Source of the DNA: an uncultured Calothrix sp.
Lineage (GTDB): Bacteria; Cyanobacteriota; Cyanobacteriia; Cyanobacteriales; Nostocaceae
Assembly: GCA_937973965.1 (NCBI GenBank)
Contig: CALJJQ010000009.1
Span: 1-64,000, forward strand
DNA length: 64,000 nucleotides
Reading direction: 5' to 3'
Part shown: one piece after another, positions 9,717 to 18,370 of the stretch
Layout of the letters: each line of letters opens with the position of its first letter
How positions within the stretch are numbered: the first letter of the stretch is position 1
The notes under the pieces: generated by a model
Seen by the model: the letters and a program-made list of their open reading frames with translations, nothing else
The model's database searches: none
Told to the model about the DNA's origin: nothing
Made by a program: the position numbers and the translations under genes

Positions 9717-9806
9717 ATAATATCATTTCGCTCAAATTTTGATACATTTTCTGACACAGCACCCAAAAGCTTTCCGTCAGGTGTCAACTTCAAAGTAAAA
9801 CGGTAT
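9717..9806 (+). repeat. Repeat family R, full copy
   Basis: About 90 bp from ATAATATCATTT to AAAGTAAAACGGTAT. Full or nearly full copies lie at 32903-32992 and, inverted, 15475-15562. The left and right ends are weakly inverted (ATAnnATCATTT against ATACCGTTTT), so it may be a MITE. Confidence 0.65.
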
Positions 9807-10028
9807 CAGGTGGCTTTTCTTCGAGGGGAGTCGGGATGAAAATCAAAATATTTTTCCCCAGCACCCCTTTTAATAAAAACTTCTTTGCTATGTAACATAG
9901 TTTAGCTTTATCTTGGAATGTGACTGAGCAATAATGGCTGGTGCTGGGATTGCCGACAGAGTTGTGGTGTAAATCGCAACTTCTATACTGTTGATGCGCT
10001 GTTCTCGGCTATTGGGAGAGATATTAGC

Positions 10029-10727
10029 ATGGAAGAATGGAAGAACCCCCAGGAAGATATGGAAACTTGGATGCGTTTGGCTCCTTTTTTTCAAGGATTG
10101 CCAGAAAATTTGATTGAGTTAGCATTAGCAAATATGGTGACGCGATCGCATCCTGCAAACCAAGTGATTTTGTTGGAAAATGATTGGGGTGGTTCTGTCT
10201 ATTTCATAATTGACGGCTGGGTGAAGATTCGCACTTACAATTTGGAGGGGAAGGAGGTTACACTCAATATCCTTGGCAAGGGGGAGCTATTTGGCGAAAT
10301 GGCTGCACTGGATGAGGTACCACGTTCTACTGATGTGATTACCTTGACTACAACTAATATTGGTAGTATGCCAGCGCAGGATTTTGTGAAATTACTCCAT
10401 ACTGAACCAATGGCTGGAGTGAGACTAGCGCAGTTAATGGCGCGTCGCTTACGTCAAGTTAACAGACGTTTGCGTTTACGTGAGTCTGATAGCCAATCGC
10501 GGGTGGCAGATACTTTGTTATTTCTGGCTGACGGTCAAGGGATTAAGGCGAAAACGGGTACGGAAATTCCCAATTTACCCCATCGCGAACTGAGTAGTTT
10601 GAGTGGGTTAGCGCGGGAAACAGTGACACGGGTGCTAACCAAACTAGAAAAAAAAGGACTAATCCATCGTCAGCAAGATATAATCTGTATTCCCGATTTA
10701 ACGGCGTTAGAAAAAATGATAGTGTAA
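10029..10727 (+). CDS. Crp/Fnr family transcriptional regulator
   Basis: A 232-residue cytosolic regulator. Residues about 18-135 form the cyclic-nucleotide-binding beta barrel (GKGELFGEMAALDEVPRST), and residues about 155-225 an HTH_Crp domain with recognition helix in LSGLARETVTRVLTKLEKKG. The barrel's phosphate cassette keeps GE and an Arg-Ser pair, so nucleotide binding is possible; there is no N-terminal Cys cluster for an Fnr-type iron-sulfur centre. The next gene starts 23 bases downstream on the same strand, so the two are probably co-transcribed. The effector and targets are unknown. Confidence 0.92.
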   Translation: MEEWKNPQEDMETWMRLAPFFQGLPENLIELALANMVTRSHPANQVILLENDWGGSVYFIIDGWVKIRTYNLEGKEVTLNILGKGELFGEMAALDEVPRSTDVITLTTTNIGSMPAQDFVKLLHTEPMAGVRLAQLMARRLRQVNRRLRLRESDSQSRVADTLLFLADGQGIKAKTGTEIPNLPHRELSSLSGLARETVTRVLTKLEKKGLIHRQQDIICIPDLTALEKMIV

Positions 10728-10750
10728 CCACCAATCCGTAATAATTTGTT

Positions 10751-11464
10751 ATGAGTATTGCCGATAATCCCTCCGATGAGACTGCGAAACCATCTCCGAA
10801 TCTAGCCCACTCCTCCCAAATCGGTTCCCATTCCCCCCGACTACAGGTGGAAGCACCGTTAAGATTGGTGGAAACTGCCTTTCTAGCCAGTACCGCAAGT
10901 CTAATTTGGCTGATTAATGTTTATTTTCCATTAGGTCCAGTTTTACGGATTTTCTTCCCCCTTCCCATTGCGTTAGTCTATTTACGCTGGGGTCATCGTG
11001 CTGCGTGGAAGGCTGCAATTGTCTCTGGTTTGTTACTAACTGTCTTGATGGGACCGGTACGGAGTATCCTGTTTGTGATGCCTTTTGGGGTAATGGGGGT
11101 GTTATTAGGAGCTACTTGGCATAGACAAGTAGGATGGTTGGTGTCAATTAGTTTAGGATCAATACTAGGGACTATCGGTGTATTTTTCCGCTTTTGGTTA
11201 CTTTCCCTGCTCACTGGTGAGGATTTGTGGGTTTATCTGATTAATCAAGTCACTGGTTTTCTGGAATGGCTATTCCTCAGATTGGGAATCCTACTATCAC
11301 TTAGTTCCATCACCATTCAAATTTTTGCGATCGCTCTGGTCATTTTCCAAAATTTTATTTATTTGTTTCTTGTCCACATTGGTGCTTGGTTGCTCCTCGA
11401 TCGTCTTGGTAATCCCATCCCCCGTCCCCCTCGCTGGGTACAGGTGATGATGGACTACGAGTAA
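10751..11464 (+). CDS. DUF2232 family membrane protein
   Basis: A 237-residue integral membrane protein. After a hydrophilic N-terminus of about 40 residues come six or so hydrophobic segments (about 42-62, 65-82, 92-112, 125-150, 165-190, 195-220), then a short basic and Pro-rich tail. This size and layout fit DUF2232, a widespread bacterial and cyanobacterial membrane family. Some members resemble the transmembrane component of ECF transporters, but no function is established here. It lies 23 bases behind the Crp/Fnr gene, suggesting one transcript. Confidence 0.75.
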   Translation: MSIADNPSDETAKPSPNLAHSSQIGSHSPRLQVEAPLRLVETAFLASTASLIWLINVYFPLGPVLRIFFPLPIALVYLRWGHRAAWKAAIVSGLLLTVLMGPVRSILFVMPFGVMGVLLGATWHRQVGWLVSISLGSILGTIGVFFRFWLLSLLTGEDLWVYLINQVTGFLEWLFLRLGILLSLSSITIQIFAIALVIFQNFIYLFLVHIGAWLLLDRLGNPIPRPPRWVQVMMDYE

Positions 11465-11518
11465 TTAACGTAATTAACAATTTCCGAGTCAAGCTAACTG
11501 CTTCAGCTAAAATCGATG

Positions 11519-11628
11519 CAGCTACCGCAGTCCGAGCAGGATTTGTGAAATCTCACATGGTTGTTGACGGTTGATAGTCATCAGTCAACAGCACACTATT
11601 TCTCACTACTTAAGTCGGATTGCTATAG
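11519..11628. mobile_element. MITE-like element, family B copy 1
   Basis: About 110 bp with a right end GGATTGCTATAG and a decayed left end CTACCGCAGTCC, which are inverted relative to each other. The core AGGATTTGTGAAATCT...GTTGACGGTTGA...CAGTCAACAGCAC recurs at 24793 and 35710. Its right end supplies the stop codon of the truncated HNH gene beside it. Confidence 0.7.
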
Positions 11629-11820
11629 TTTAATTTTCATTTCAATCTTAATATCTTCAAAGCTAATTGGAGAAGAGATATGAAATTGATTCCTTTTTAA
11701 AATATCTAATAATGACAAAAATAATATATATTTATAGGAATTTGTCGTATTTCTAAAAAATCTAGTTAGTGCAGAAATGTTTAAATGCTCGGAAGGTGGT
11801 AAATAATCAGTATCTATCAT
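11623..11820 (-). pseudogene. Truncated HNH endonuclease family gene (N-terminal fragment)
   Basis: The 65 codons from the ATG at 11820 encode LNISALTRFFRNTTNSYKY and then a hydrophobic helix followed by SSPISFEDIKIEM. This resembles the N-terminal region of a family of bacterial proteins with a C-terminal HNH nuclease domain, as I recall it. The reading frame then runs into the terminal repeat of a family B element, whose CTATAG gives the stop. Nothing resembling the rest of the gene remains beyond the element. The family match is from memory and should be searched; the truncation by the repeat is visible directly. Confidence 0.6.
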
Positions 11821-11839
11821 GCTTGAATTTGTATTGAAC

Positions 11840-12001
11840 TTACACGACAACAGCTTGTTGAAATTGCTGGTCATTATACTGATTCAATATTGCCAAAATT
11901 TGATCAACAACGCCATCGATTTCAGCATGATTTTCATTTTCAAACCAAACCAGAGAATAGGTTTCTTCTCCATCAGGACATGTCAACGTAATTTTACGCA
12001 C
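11840..12001 (-). CDS. Small acidic protein upstream of the HNH fragment
   Basis: A GTG start at 12001 with an AGAAGGG Shine-Dalgarno seven bases ahead opens 53 codons. The product begins with RKITLTCPDGEETYSLVWFE, ends QQFQQAVVV and has normal globular composition. It ends 19 bases before the ATG of the HNH fragment, so the two once formed a pair. The upstream frame is closed by TAG, so a longer form is unlikely. I do not recognise the family. Confidence 0.5.
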   Translation of the reverse strand: MRKITLTCPDGEETYSLVWFENENHAEIDGVVDQILAILNQYNDQQFQQAVVV

Positions 12002-12129
12002 CTCTAAACCCTTCTGAAGTAAGTGTTTGAGTATCTTTTTACAAGTTTGCTATATTTTTGAAACGTCGAGCTAAGTTCCAGTGATTGAGTTCCAAATTAC
12101 ATCCTCATTAATTCAGTTTCCCAAAATCA

Positions 12130-12163
12130 AAATAAGGACTTAGTTACTATAACTAAGTCCTTT
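12130..12163 (-). terminator. Rho-independent-type terminator
   Basis: AAGGACTTAGTT (134-145) and AACTAAGTCCTT (151-162) form a perfect 12-bp stem with a 5-base loop. On the minus strand it is followed by TATTTTGATTTT. It lies about 55 bases beyond the stop of the gene at 12215-12730. Confidence 0.85.
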
Positions 12164-12214
12164 ATCGTCATCAATAGGGATAAAAAATTTATTTAATTTA
12201 TACTTTCATCAAAA

Positions 12215-12730
12215 TTATGCCAAAACAAAGTCAACATCACTTGTACCAACAGTTTCCGACTGTCCAGATGTTAACAAATTACCATTGACACTGACTGCAA
12301 ATGGAGTTCCCGATAACTTCAGATTATAGTCAGTTTTATCATTGGTGTAGCCAACGCTAGCAATCATTTTTCTTTCACCACCTACATACTGAAAAGCCAG
12401 CATTTGGTTTTTTTGTTGTTTATTGTCGTATGCCCAAATAACCATATACTGTTGACCTTGATAGTCAAAAACTTTGGGTGGACGATTGGGAACATAGCGT
12501 CCAGCTTCACCAAAACTAGCATCTAAAAACGATTGTACAGAACTTGGCTCTACGGTTGCGTATGCTACCTCATTCGGTGCTGTTTCTTGCGCATCTCCTT
12601 GACTTTCATCGACGACTTCTTCCTTACCACGGTTGCGGAAGTAATCGACAGCTGCTTTGGTTCCAATTGCACCTACCGCAGCAATTCCTGCTCCTGCAAG
12701 AACATTGCGCAGTAAATTACCCTTGTTCAT
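12215..12730 (-). CDS. Conserved-looking small protein with N-terminal hydrophobic anchor
   Basis: 171 residues with a start supported by GGAGAAAAA just upstream. Residues 6-28 (RNVLAGAGIAAVGAIGTKAA) are hydrophobic and Gly/Ala-rich, probably a membrane anchor or uncleaved signal. An acidic linker follows (about 35-60), then a compact 110-residue domain that looks beta-rich. No motif lets me name it. It is a single-gene unit with a strong terminator behind it. The exposed side of the membrane is unclear. Confidence 0.75.
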   Translation of the reverse strand: MNKGNLLRNVLAGAGIAAVGAIGTKAAVDYFRNRGKEEVVDESQGDAQETAPNEVAYATVEPSSVQSFLDASFGEAGRYVPNRPPKVFDYQGQQYMVIWAYDNKQQKNQMLAFQYVGGERKMIASVGYTNDKTDYNLKLSGTPFAVSVNGNLLTSGQSETVGTSDVDFVLA

Positions 12731-13235
12731 ATTTTTCTCCTAATGGTAGAAAGCATCGTGGTTAATAATATCACCCCTAATCACTTTTGAAGCAAGTTAA
12801 TGGTTTTTTTTGGGGAAGTATTAATCAATGATACAAAATTCTCCGATTCTGGTATTACTGAGTACAATAAATTGCCTGTAGATATCTACTTTGTCAGGTA
12901 AGCTCGATAAATAAATGTAAATTATATTACATATAAGTATTGACTTATTGTTGAGAATTATAGGTTTTTACTGGTATATTGTGCTTTAGGTAGTTTCAAA
13001 ATTAACTTAACTTTTTTTTCTGCTAACCCTAAATATTTTAACAACAAATCCTTCGGTTTTTTATGATCATCGATTGACTTTATTCGTAATTCCTAGGTAT
13101 TTCCCAGGGAGATAAAACGTAAAAAATAAGACGAAATGGAAAAGTGTATCGTATATGTAGAGAGAGGCGATATATCACCTCTCTCGTCCATGTTGAACCT
13201 TTTTTTGAATCTGTCTGTATGAGATCACGAAAAAT

Positions 13236-13261
13236 TAAAGGCGAACCAAGATTCGCCTTTA
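13236..13261. terminator. Perfect 10-bp hairpin
   Basis: TAAAGGCGAA and TTCGCCTTTA pair around a 6-base loop, with AT-rich flanks on both sides. It is terminator-like in either direction but about 530 bases from the nearest gene end. Confidence 0.5.
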
Positions 13262-13272
13262 ACTAAAGTATT

Positions 13273-13400
13273 TACTCTACCACATCGGTTATGAGGGGTT
13301 TGTGGTAGTGGCTTTAGGCTTGAAAAGGTTTTGGTATAAAGCGCTATGAGCGCAATTACGTACCTTTTCTCACCTATTAAAATTAATGTAGTGGAGTACT
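13273..13400. mobile_element. MITE-like element, family C copy
   Basis: Starts ACTCTACCACATCGG and ends AATGTAGTGGAGTAC, which are inverted relative to each other. The interior includes GCGCTATGAGCGCAATTACG. Related elements lie at 42110-42216 (inverted) and 43457-43583. Confidence 0.6.
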
Positions 13401-13432
13401 AGTACCACGCGGCGTAAATGCGCCTACCTTTT

Positions 13433-13529
13433 CCCTCGCACCCATGCTTCGCTTGGGTGCGGAACCTAATGAAGGCAAGTAGCCCTCGCTGACTGAAGTG
13501 ACCACGCAGAGCATAGTCACTAGATAAAA
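13433..13529. repeat. Repeat family F, copy 1
   Basis: About 97 bp from CCCTCGCACCCATGCTTCGC to CATAGTCACTAGATAAAA. A second copy, with a small internal insertion, is at 29380-29494. CGCACCCATGCTTCGC with TTGGGTGCGG forms a small hairpin. Confidence 0.6.
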
Positions 13530-13796
13530 AGTCGCAATTACAGATAAAAAGGCGCAATTACGTGTCTTTTATCAACCATCACAATTAATGTAGTGGAGTA
13601 CTAGTACAACATGGTGTGAATGAGGTTACTATTTGAAACAGCTGAGAAGTTGAGAAGATAGACTTGATGAGTACCTTTTACCGTCATGAGTCAGGGACAA
13701 GTGACAGTATTATGTGGTTTTTTGAATTATTAGGGAAGCTATTTTTCGCCTCCCTTGGATGCTGTATTTTTAAATTTGGCTGTATATTTGGCTTCT

Positions 13797-15206
13797 TTAT
13801 GAGAGTTGGGAACCCTGATGCACGGTTTTGACCCATTTTAATTTTTTGGGAAAAATAGACATGCGTGCGGTGGTACTGCCCATCACCACTACCCAGTGCA
13901 ACATGTATAAAGTACCACGTAAAGTTTGCAAGGCGATCGCAAAATAATTTAAAGGACGTGCTTCCAATCTTTGAATTCGCGCTAAACCGACCGCCATTCC
14001 CGTCATGGACATAGTAAAGGCCAAACTAGTAACAGGTACTAACATGGGTGGACGATGGCGAATCGCAGCCATCAATAAATCGGGGATTGCGGCTGTTGGC
14101 AATAAATATTGCATCAACATAAACAGGAACATATCCCATGTTTTCCATGCTCCCATGCGATTTTTGAGAATTAAATCCCAGTAATCCAAGTATCTTTGAT
14201 AACCACCTTCTGCCCAACGATTGCGTTGATGCCAAAGAGCGATCGCATTTGTTACACCTTCTTCTTGGACAGCAGGATGGAAAACACACTCAATATCCCA
14301 ACCATTCAAATGCAAGCGCATGGTTAAGTCTAAATCATCAGTAATAGTTTCTTCATTCCAACCACCGAAGCTTTCTAAGGCTTGACGACGGACAAATTGA
14401 CCATTACCCCGCAGTTCCCCAATACCACCAATACAAGTGCGTTGATACTGTAAATAGGTATCTACAGCCATTTCTGCCATTTGACCCTTCGTCCAGAAAT
14501 TTTTCGGTGCATTGGCGATCGCTTTACGCATTTGTACAGCACCTATTTGGGGACGGGAAAATAGGGGTACAACTTGGGTGAGTGTATCTAGGGGAACTTG
14601 AGCATCAGCGTCAAATACGGCAATAATTTCCCCTTTAGTTAGAGGTAATACTTGGTTTAATGCTCCAGATTTACCGCCACCGGCGTTAGCGGAACGACGT
14701 AATATTTTGAGATGCTGATATTTTTGGGCAAACTTGCTCAAAATTGCGGCAGTACCATCACTACTACCATCATCAATCATCCAAACTTCATAAAGGTTTT
14801 GAGGATAGTTGAGATTACAGAGATTTTCGACTAAATTGCCAATCACCGCCTCTTCGTTTTTGGCCGAAACCAAAATTGACACAAACGGTAAACTATCCGT
14901 AACGACATCTGTAGCGGTTCTTGGGCGAGTAAACACGACCAAAAATGCGTGTATTCCGAGTAAAGTAGTTAACCCCAATACCACAGATGAACCGAAGGAT
15001 AGCAAATGCAGAGCAATGGTGCTACTCCAAACAATTGTTAACGCGATCGCGGCTTTGCGACGGCGATTTTTAAACCGGTATGGTGATGACACCGAAGACG
15101 TTCTTATTTCCAGGGAATCATCTTCAACCGCTAACTCCGATAACAGTGAGTTTAGCGGATCGAGGTCGTTATAAGAATCGTTTTCGGGCCAGGAATTCGC
15201 TGGCAT
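13797..15206 (-). CDS. mgdA: Beta-monoglucosyldiacylglycerol synthase
   Basis: This membrane GT2 enzyme transfers glucose from UDP-glucose to diacylglycerol, giving monoglucosyldiacylglycerol, the precursor cyanobacteria epimerise to MGDG of thylakoids. The 469 residues match the family over the whole length as I know it (Sll1377-type). Visible GT2 motifs are DDGSSD at 145-150, DADAQ at 199-203, TDDLDL at 289-294 and QRNRWAEG at 327-334. Two membrane segments lie near 52-95 and more near 350-440. The start MPANSWP is the conserved family start. A HIP1-containing 540-base upstream region holds its promoter. Gene symbols vary among species. Confidence 0.92.
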   Translation of the reverse strand: MPANSWPENDSYNDLDPLNSLLSELAVEDDSLEIRTSSVSSPYRFKNRRRKAAIALTIVWSSTIALHLLSFGSSVVLGLTTLLGIHAFLVVFTRPRTATDVVTDSLPFVSILVSAKNEEAVIGNLVENLCNLNYPQNLYEVWMIDDGSSDGTAAILSKFAQKYQHLKILRRSANAGGGKSGALNQVLPLTKGEIIAVFDADAQVPLDTLTQVVPLFSRPQIGAVQMRKAIANAPKNFWTKGQMAEMAVDTYLQYQRTCIGGIGELRGNGQFVRRQALESFGGWNEETITDDLDLTMRLHLNGWDIECVFHPAVQEEGVTNAIALWHQRNRWAEGGYQRYLDYWDLILKNRMGAWKTWDMFLFMLMQYLLPTAAIPDLLMAAIRHRPPMLVPVTSLAFTMSMTGMAVGLARIQRLEARPLNYFAIALQTLRGTLYMLHWVVVMGSTTARMSIFPKKLKWVKTVHQGSQLS

Positions 15207-15474
15207 AGGTAAATTATTTAACTACCAATACTTACTTGTACATAAATGCCGAAAGAAACCCCAATCATAGCAGCATATGTATAAGTATGCTACTTCGATC
15301 TGTTCCATCTTAGTCCGAAGATATGCGGAATTTATCGACCTTTTCCAGTTCGTGACTCAGATGAGAACATTAACCCCTATGGGGTAGGCTTCTTTTGCAA
15401 AATGATAACACGACACAGGTCGAATCCAAGATTTCTTACTGGTGGATCGGACTTAATTGTCCACCATGCTAATA

Positions 15475-15562
15475 ACGTTTTACTTTGAAGTTAATACCTG
15501 ACAGGAAAGCAGGAGATGCTGTGTCAGAAAATTTATTCACATTTTTTTGAAATTGTATCACT
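15475..15562 (-). repeat. Repeat family R, inverted copy
   Basis: Read on the minus strand it runs from GATACAATTTCA through TTTTCTGACACAGC to ATTAACTTCAAAGTAAAACG, matching the copy at 9717-9806. It lies between the divergent glucolipid-synthase gene and the small genes at 15607. Confidence 0.6.
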
Positions 15563-15606
15563 TTGACTAATTAATGCAATTTTACTACTTCCTAGGGGAA
15601 GTCGCT

Positions 15607-15741
15607 ATGGGTCTACACAACGAACCTGAACCCAAGCTGTCATTTTGGGGTTGGTGGATTACTAATGTGAGTCCAGCCTTGATTTCTGGGAATAATGAGG
15701 TCAGCCAGATTTTCATGATTCAACCAACTAGAGGTGTATAG
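15607..15741 (+). CDS. Possible 44-residue small protein
   Basis: ATG at 15607 has GGGGAAG seven bases ahead and opens 44 codons ending in TAG, five bases before the next gene. The product is Trp-rich in its middle (FWGWWITN) with no clear domain. Position and ribosome-binding site favour translation, perhaps coupled to the next gene. It could also be an untranslated leader. I do not recognise it. Confidence 0.4.
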   Translation: MGLHNEPEPKLSFWGWWITNVSPALISGNNEVSQIFMIQPTRGV

Positions 15742-15746
15742 TCAAA

Positions 15747-16121
15747 ATGTCTTTTGAACAGCTCCAACCAGCTTCACAACAACAAGCTAGCGTTTATTTA
15801 CCCTACGTCCAAGGTGCGAAACGAAATTTTCTCCCCTTTGCCATCGGTCTTTATCAAAAAGGCGTTTTAGAAGGTGAAAGGAAAATAGAAGGTAGCGAGG
15901 ATATTCCTTTTGTGGCAACCTGGAATGTGGCTACCCTCCCATCCGATTTAACCCGTTGTCGCATCCAGTTCGCTGGTGATGCGGAACTCAGTTATGAAGT
16001 AATGACATCTAGTTTCGAATTTGTGAATTTTTTAATTGAACTGCTGGAAAATTACAAGCGCAATCGGATTAAGGATTTCTCGCAAGTTTTTTATCGTAAG
16101 CTGTTACACATCGATGAGTAG
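15747..16121 (+). CDS. Conserved hypothetical protein, 124 residues
   Basis: A soluble 124-residue protein preceded by an AGAGGTG-type ribosome-binding site that overlaps the end of the 44-codon ORF. The sequence has an N-terminal half with PYVQGAKRNFLPFAIGLYQK and a C-terminal helix ending KLLHIDE. No signal peptide, membrane segment or catalytic motif is visible. It looks like a small cyanobacterial protein of unknown function. The following 680 bases contain no gene. Confidence 0.7.
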   Translation: MSFEQLQPASQQQASVYLPYVQGAKRNFLPFAIGLYQKGVLEGERKIEGSEDIPFVATWNVATLPSDLTRCRIQFAGDAELSYEVMTSSFEFVNFLIELLENYKRNRIKDFSQVFYRKLLHIDE

Positions 16122-16233
16122 TTTCTTTTTGGTCTGAGTTCAGTTAAATCCCTGACTATAATTAGGGTCTGCTGTTCGCGAAGCGCAGTGCTAGCTGTAA
16201 AAGTCTTTTCGTGGGGTAGGTAACAGGAAGTAG

Positions 16234-16262
16234 GTAGAGAAGACCCGTCGGGTCGTCTCTAC
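16234..16262. repeat. Short palindrome, family Q
   Basis: GTAGAGAAGACCCGTCGGG and the following TCGTCTCTAC form an imperfect palindrome. Confidence 0.55.
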
Positions 16263-16394
16263 AGGGAATAGTTTTAACCTCAAAATTCCACTCTTGCTTG
16301 GCTCTAAAAAATTACAAATGCAAGGTTTTTGAACTCCATAGGCCTATTTGGCAAGCACTTTTTGCACTAAAACCCCCTCTAATTCTTGTGATAT

Positions 16395-16445
16395 GTAGAG
16401 ATGCGATATATCACGTCTTGACTGAGACGCGATATATCTTGTCTT
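16395..16445. repeat. Two degraded family P palindromes
   Basis: TGTAGAGATGCGATATATCA followed by GAGACGCGATATATCTTG, each half of which has drifted from the perfect form. Confidence 0.6.
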
Positions 16446-16801
16446 TACTATTTTTCCGCAAGCCCTAATTAAATTTGGGAACTGGTTGGAAGCCTGTTCC
16501 TGTGAAGTCGTTTTTTTCAAGCTATTTGAGTCAGATTTAGTTCGGATTGGTCGGGTGTTATTTTAAAATAAAAACAATTCTAATTTTTTCGCCTATTTTC
16601 TTGCCTGAAAGCTTACATCACGAAAATTTTAGCTGAAAATTTAGATAATTAAGTCATGCCCATTAACGGTCAAAATCTGAGAATGCAAGTTAAGCTGGGA
16701 ATATGCCTATCCGGCAAACACCACCTAGCTGCTAATTCATGGGTAAGATATATAACCGTTAATTGATGAAATGTTGTTATTTTTGATTTAGGAGTGCGGG
16801 C

Positions 16802-17893
16802 GTGCCAAAAGTTGCAAAGTATTTATTGGTTGCTTCCGGCGAGGCTTATAGCGGCAAATCAGCGACTATTTTAGGTCTATCCCATCAACTTCAAGAACGG
16901 GGGTTAGGCATTGCCTATGGTAAACCAGTAGGTACTTGTCTGCGCGTATCAGAGGGTACGCTAATTGAAGAAGATGTTCAATTCATCCAAAACAGCCTGA
17001 ATTTGACTGAACAGCATATACTGCCGATGATGGTTGCACTGGATGAGAACACCGTTCACAAGCGTTTACAGGGTGATGATAATACTGATTATCAGCAAGC
17101 TTTAGCGCAAGAATATTTACATTCTTCACCAAGTGATTTGGTTTTATTGGAAGCACCAGGTACTCTAGATGAAGGCAGTTTGTTTAATCTTTCCCTTCCC
17201 CAAGTCGCTACTATCCTTGATGGCAAAGTATTATTTGTTGTTAGGTATAAATCTTTACTATCGATTGATGAAATTATTGCCGCTCAAGCTAGAGTCGGCG
17301 ATCGCTTAGTGGGTGTAGTCATTAACGACATCCCTGTCCAACATCTATCGACGGTCAACGAAACCATGCGTCCCTTTTTAGAAGCACGGGGAATCGCTGT
17401 ACTTGGTATGTTACCTCGTAGTGATTTAATGCGGAGTGTCAGTGTCGGGGAATTAGTGAAGCAACTCAATGCGGAGGTTTTATGTCGTAGTGATCGCCTG
17501 GATTTAATGGTGGAAAGTCTGGCGATTGGAGCCATGAATGTCAATGCTGCGGTCAAATATTTCCGTAAGCGTCGGAATATGGCTGTTGTCACCGGGGGCG
17601 ATCGCATTGAGATTCAACAAGCTGCTTTGGAAACTTCAACCCAGTGTCTAATTCTGACTGGTCAGTTACCCCCTCCCGATTTTATCCGCAATCGGGCTGA
17701 AGAATTGGAAATACCAATTTTGTCTGTAGATTTAGATACCCTGACAACTGTGGAAATTGTGGATAGGGCTTTTGGACAGGTACGGGTTCACGAAGCTATC
17801 AAAGTGGAATATATGCGCCACTTAATCTCGGAAGTTTTTGATTGCGACAGATTACTGGAAAAATTGGGCTTAAATCCAGTTGCGATTAGCTAA
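16802..17893 (+). CDS. P-loop protein with DRTGG domain (BioD/phosphotransacetylase N-terminal-like)
   Basis: The first 200 residues form a dethiobiotin-synthetase-like P-loop ATPase fold, with Walker A GEAYSGKSA at 13-21. The C-terminal 130 residues resemble a DRTGG domain, as found next to phosphate acetyltransferase, with VVTGGDR near 263. Such proteins occur in cyanobacteria as stand-alone genes without the acetyltransferase domain; the function is not established and may be regulatory nucleotide binding. The start is GTG at 16802 with GGAGTGCGG before it. It is a single gene, with no partner on the strand. Confidence 0.82.
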   Translation: MPKVAKYLLVASGEAYSGKSATILGLSHQLQERGLGIAYGKPVGTCLRVSEGTLIEEDVQFIQNSLNLTEQHILPMMVALDENTVHKRLQGDDNTDYQQALAQEYLHSSPSDLVLLEAPGTLDEGSLFNLSLPQVATILDGKVLFVVRYKSLLSIDEIIAAQARVGDRLVGVVINDIPVQHLSTVNETMRPFLEARGIAVLGMLPRSDLMRSVSVGELVKQLNAEVLCRSDRLDLMVESLAIGAMNVNAAVKYFRKRRNMAVVTGGDRIEIQQAALETSTQCLILTGQLPPPDFIRNRAEELEIPILSVDLDTLTTVEIVDRAFGQVRVHEAIKVEYMRHLISEVFDCDRLLEKLGLNPVAIS

Positions 17894-18033
17894 TCCGTAT
17901 TTTATTCAACACATGCGGTCGTTTCGTACTGGGGATTTAACAGAACTTACGCAACTAGCATCTATTTTCCAGTTCATGGTCATGAATTTAGTTCTGATTC
18001 AGGAATGCGATCGCATGGTGTTTGTTTATAGGT

Positions 18034-18264
18034 TCAAAACCAGTAAATGATTTTTGTCCAAAAATTCTCCCCAAATATCACTGAAAGCAACCCAAATATC
18101 ACAGACAGCAATACCCATCCCCAAAATAAACCAGCCATAGTTTGCGCACCAAACACAAAAACTGTACTGACGGACGCAAATAACCCAAATACAAAACCAC
18201 AGCCAAATCTAGCCGTAATTCTGTACCAATCAGGTTGATTATTTCTTGGTGGTTGATTACTCAT
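18034..18264 (-). CDS. Small two-helix membrane protein
   Basis: 76 residues. A polar N-terminus (MSNQPPRNNQPDWYR) is followed by two hydrophobic stretches, about 20-40 and 43-62, ending in a Trp/Tyr-rich tail. It is probably a small inner-membrane protein. An upstream GTAGAAG-like sequence is a weak ribosome-binding site. No family recognised. Confidence 0.5.
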   Translation of the reverse strand: MSNQPPRNNQPDWYRITARFGCGFVFGLFASVSTVFVFGAQTMAGLFWGWVLLSVIFGLLSVIFGENFWTKIIYWF

Positions 18265-18370
18265 CGATGAACTTCTACCCTACCTAAGTTTTCTGCTAAT
18301 CCTATAATTCCCATGAAGGATTCAAAGATAAACAGGTTGGGTAAGAAATTCCTCGATAAATAAAATTTAA

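Larger units (their letters stand above)
8844..10028. other. 1.2-kb intergenic region between divergent genes
   Basis: Separates the Hsp70-like gene from the Crp/Fnr gene, so it holds both promoters. It contains a family Q palindrome (8920-8945) and a full family R repeat (9717-9806). The stretch 9555-9700 has several short complementary segments and could be a structured RNA, but I cannot match it to a known family. No protein gene is supported. Confidence 0.55.
12731..13796. other. 1.1-kb repeat-rich intergenic region
   Basis: No gene is supported. It contains a family P variant (13148-13188), a 10-bp hairpin (13236-13261), a family C element (13273-13400), a family F repeat (13433-13529) and a duplicated right end of family C (13555-13606). 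Confidence 0.65.
16122..16801. other. Intergenic region with palindromic repeats
   Basis: Holds a family Q palindrome (16234-16262) and two degraded family P units (about 16395-16445). No ORF is convincing. The promoter of the downstream DRTGG gene should be in its last 200 bases. Confidence 0.6.
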
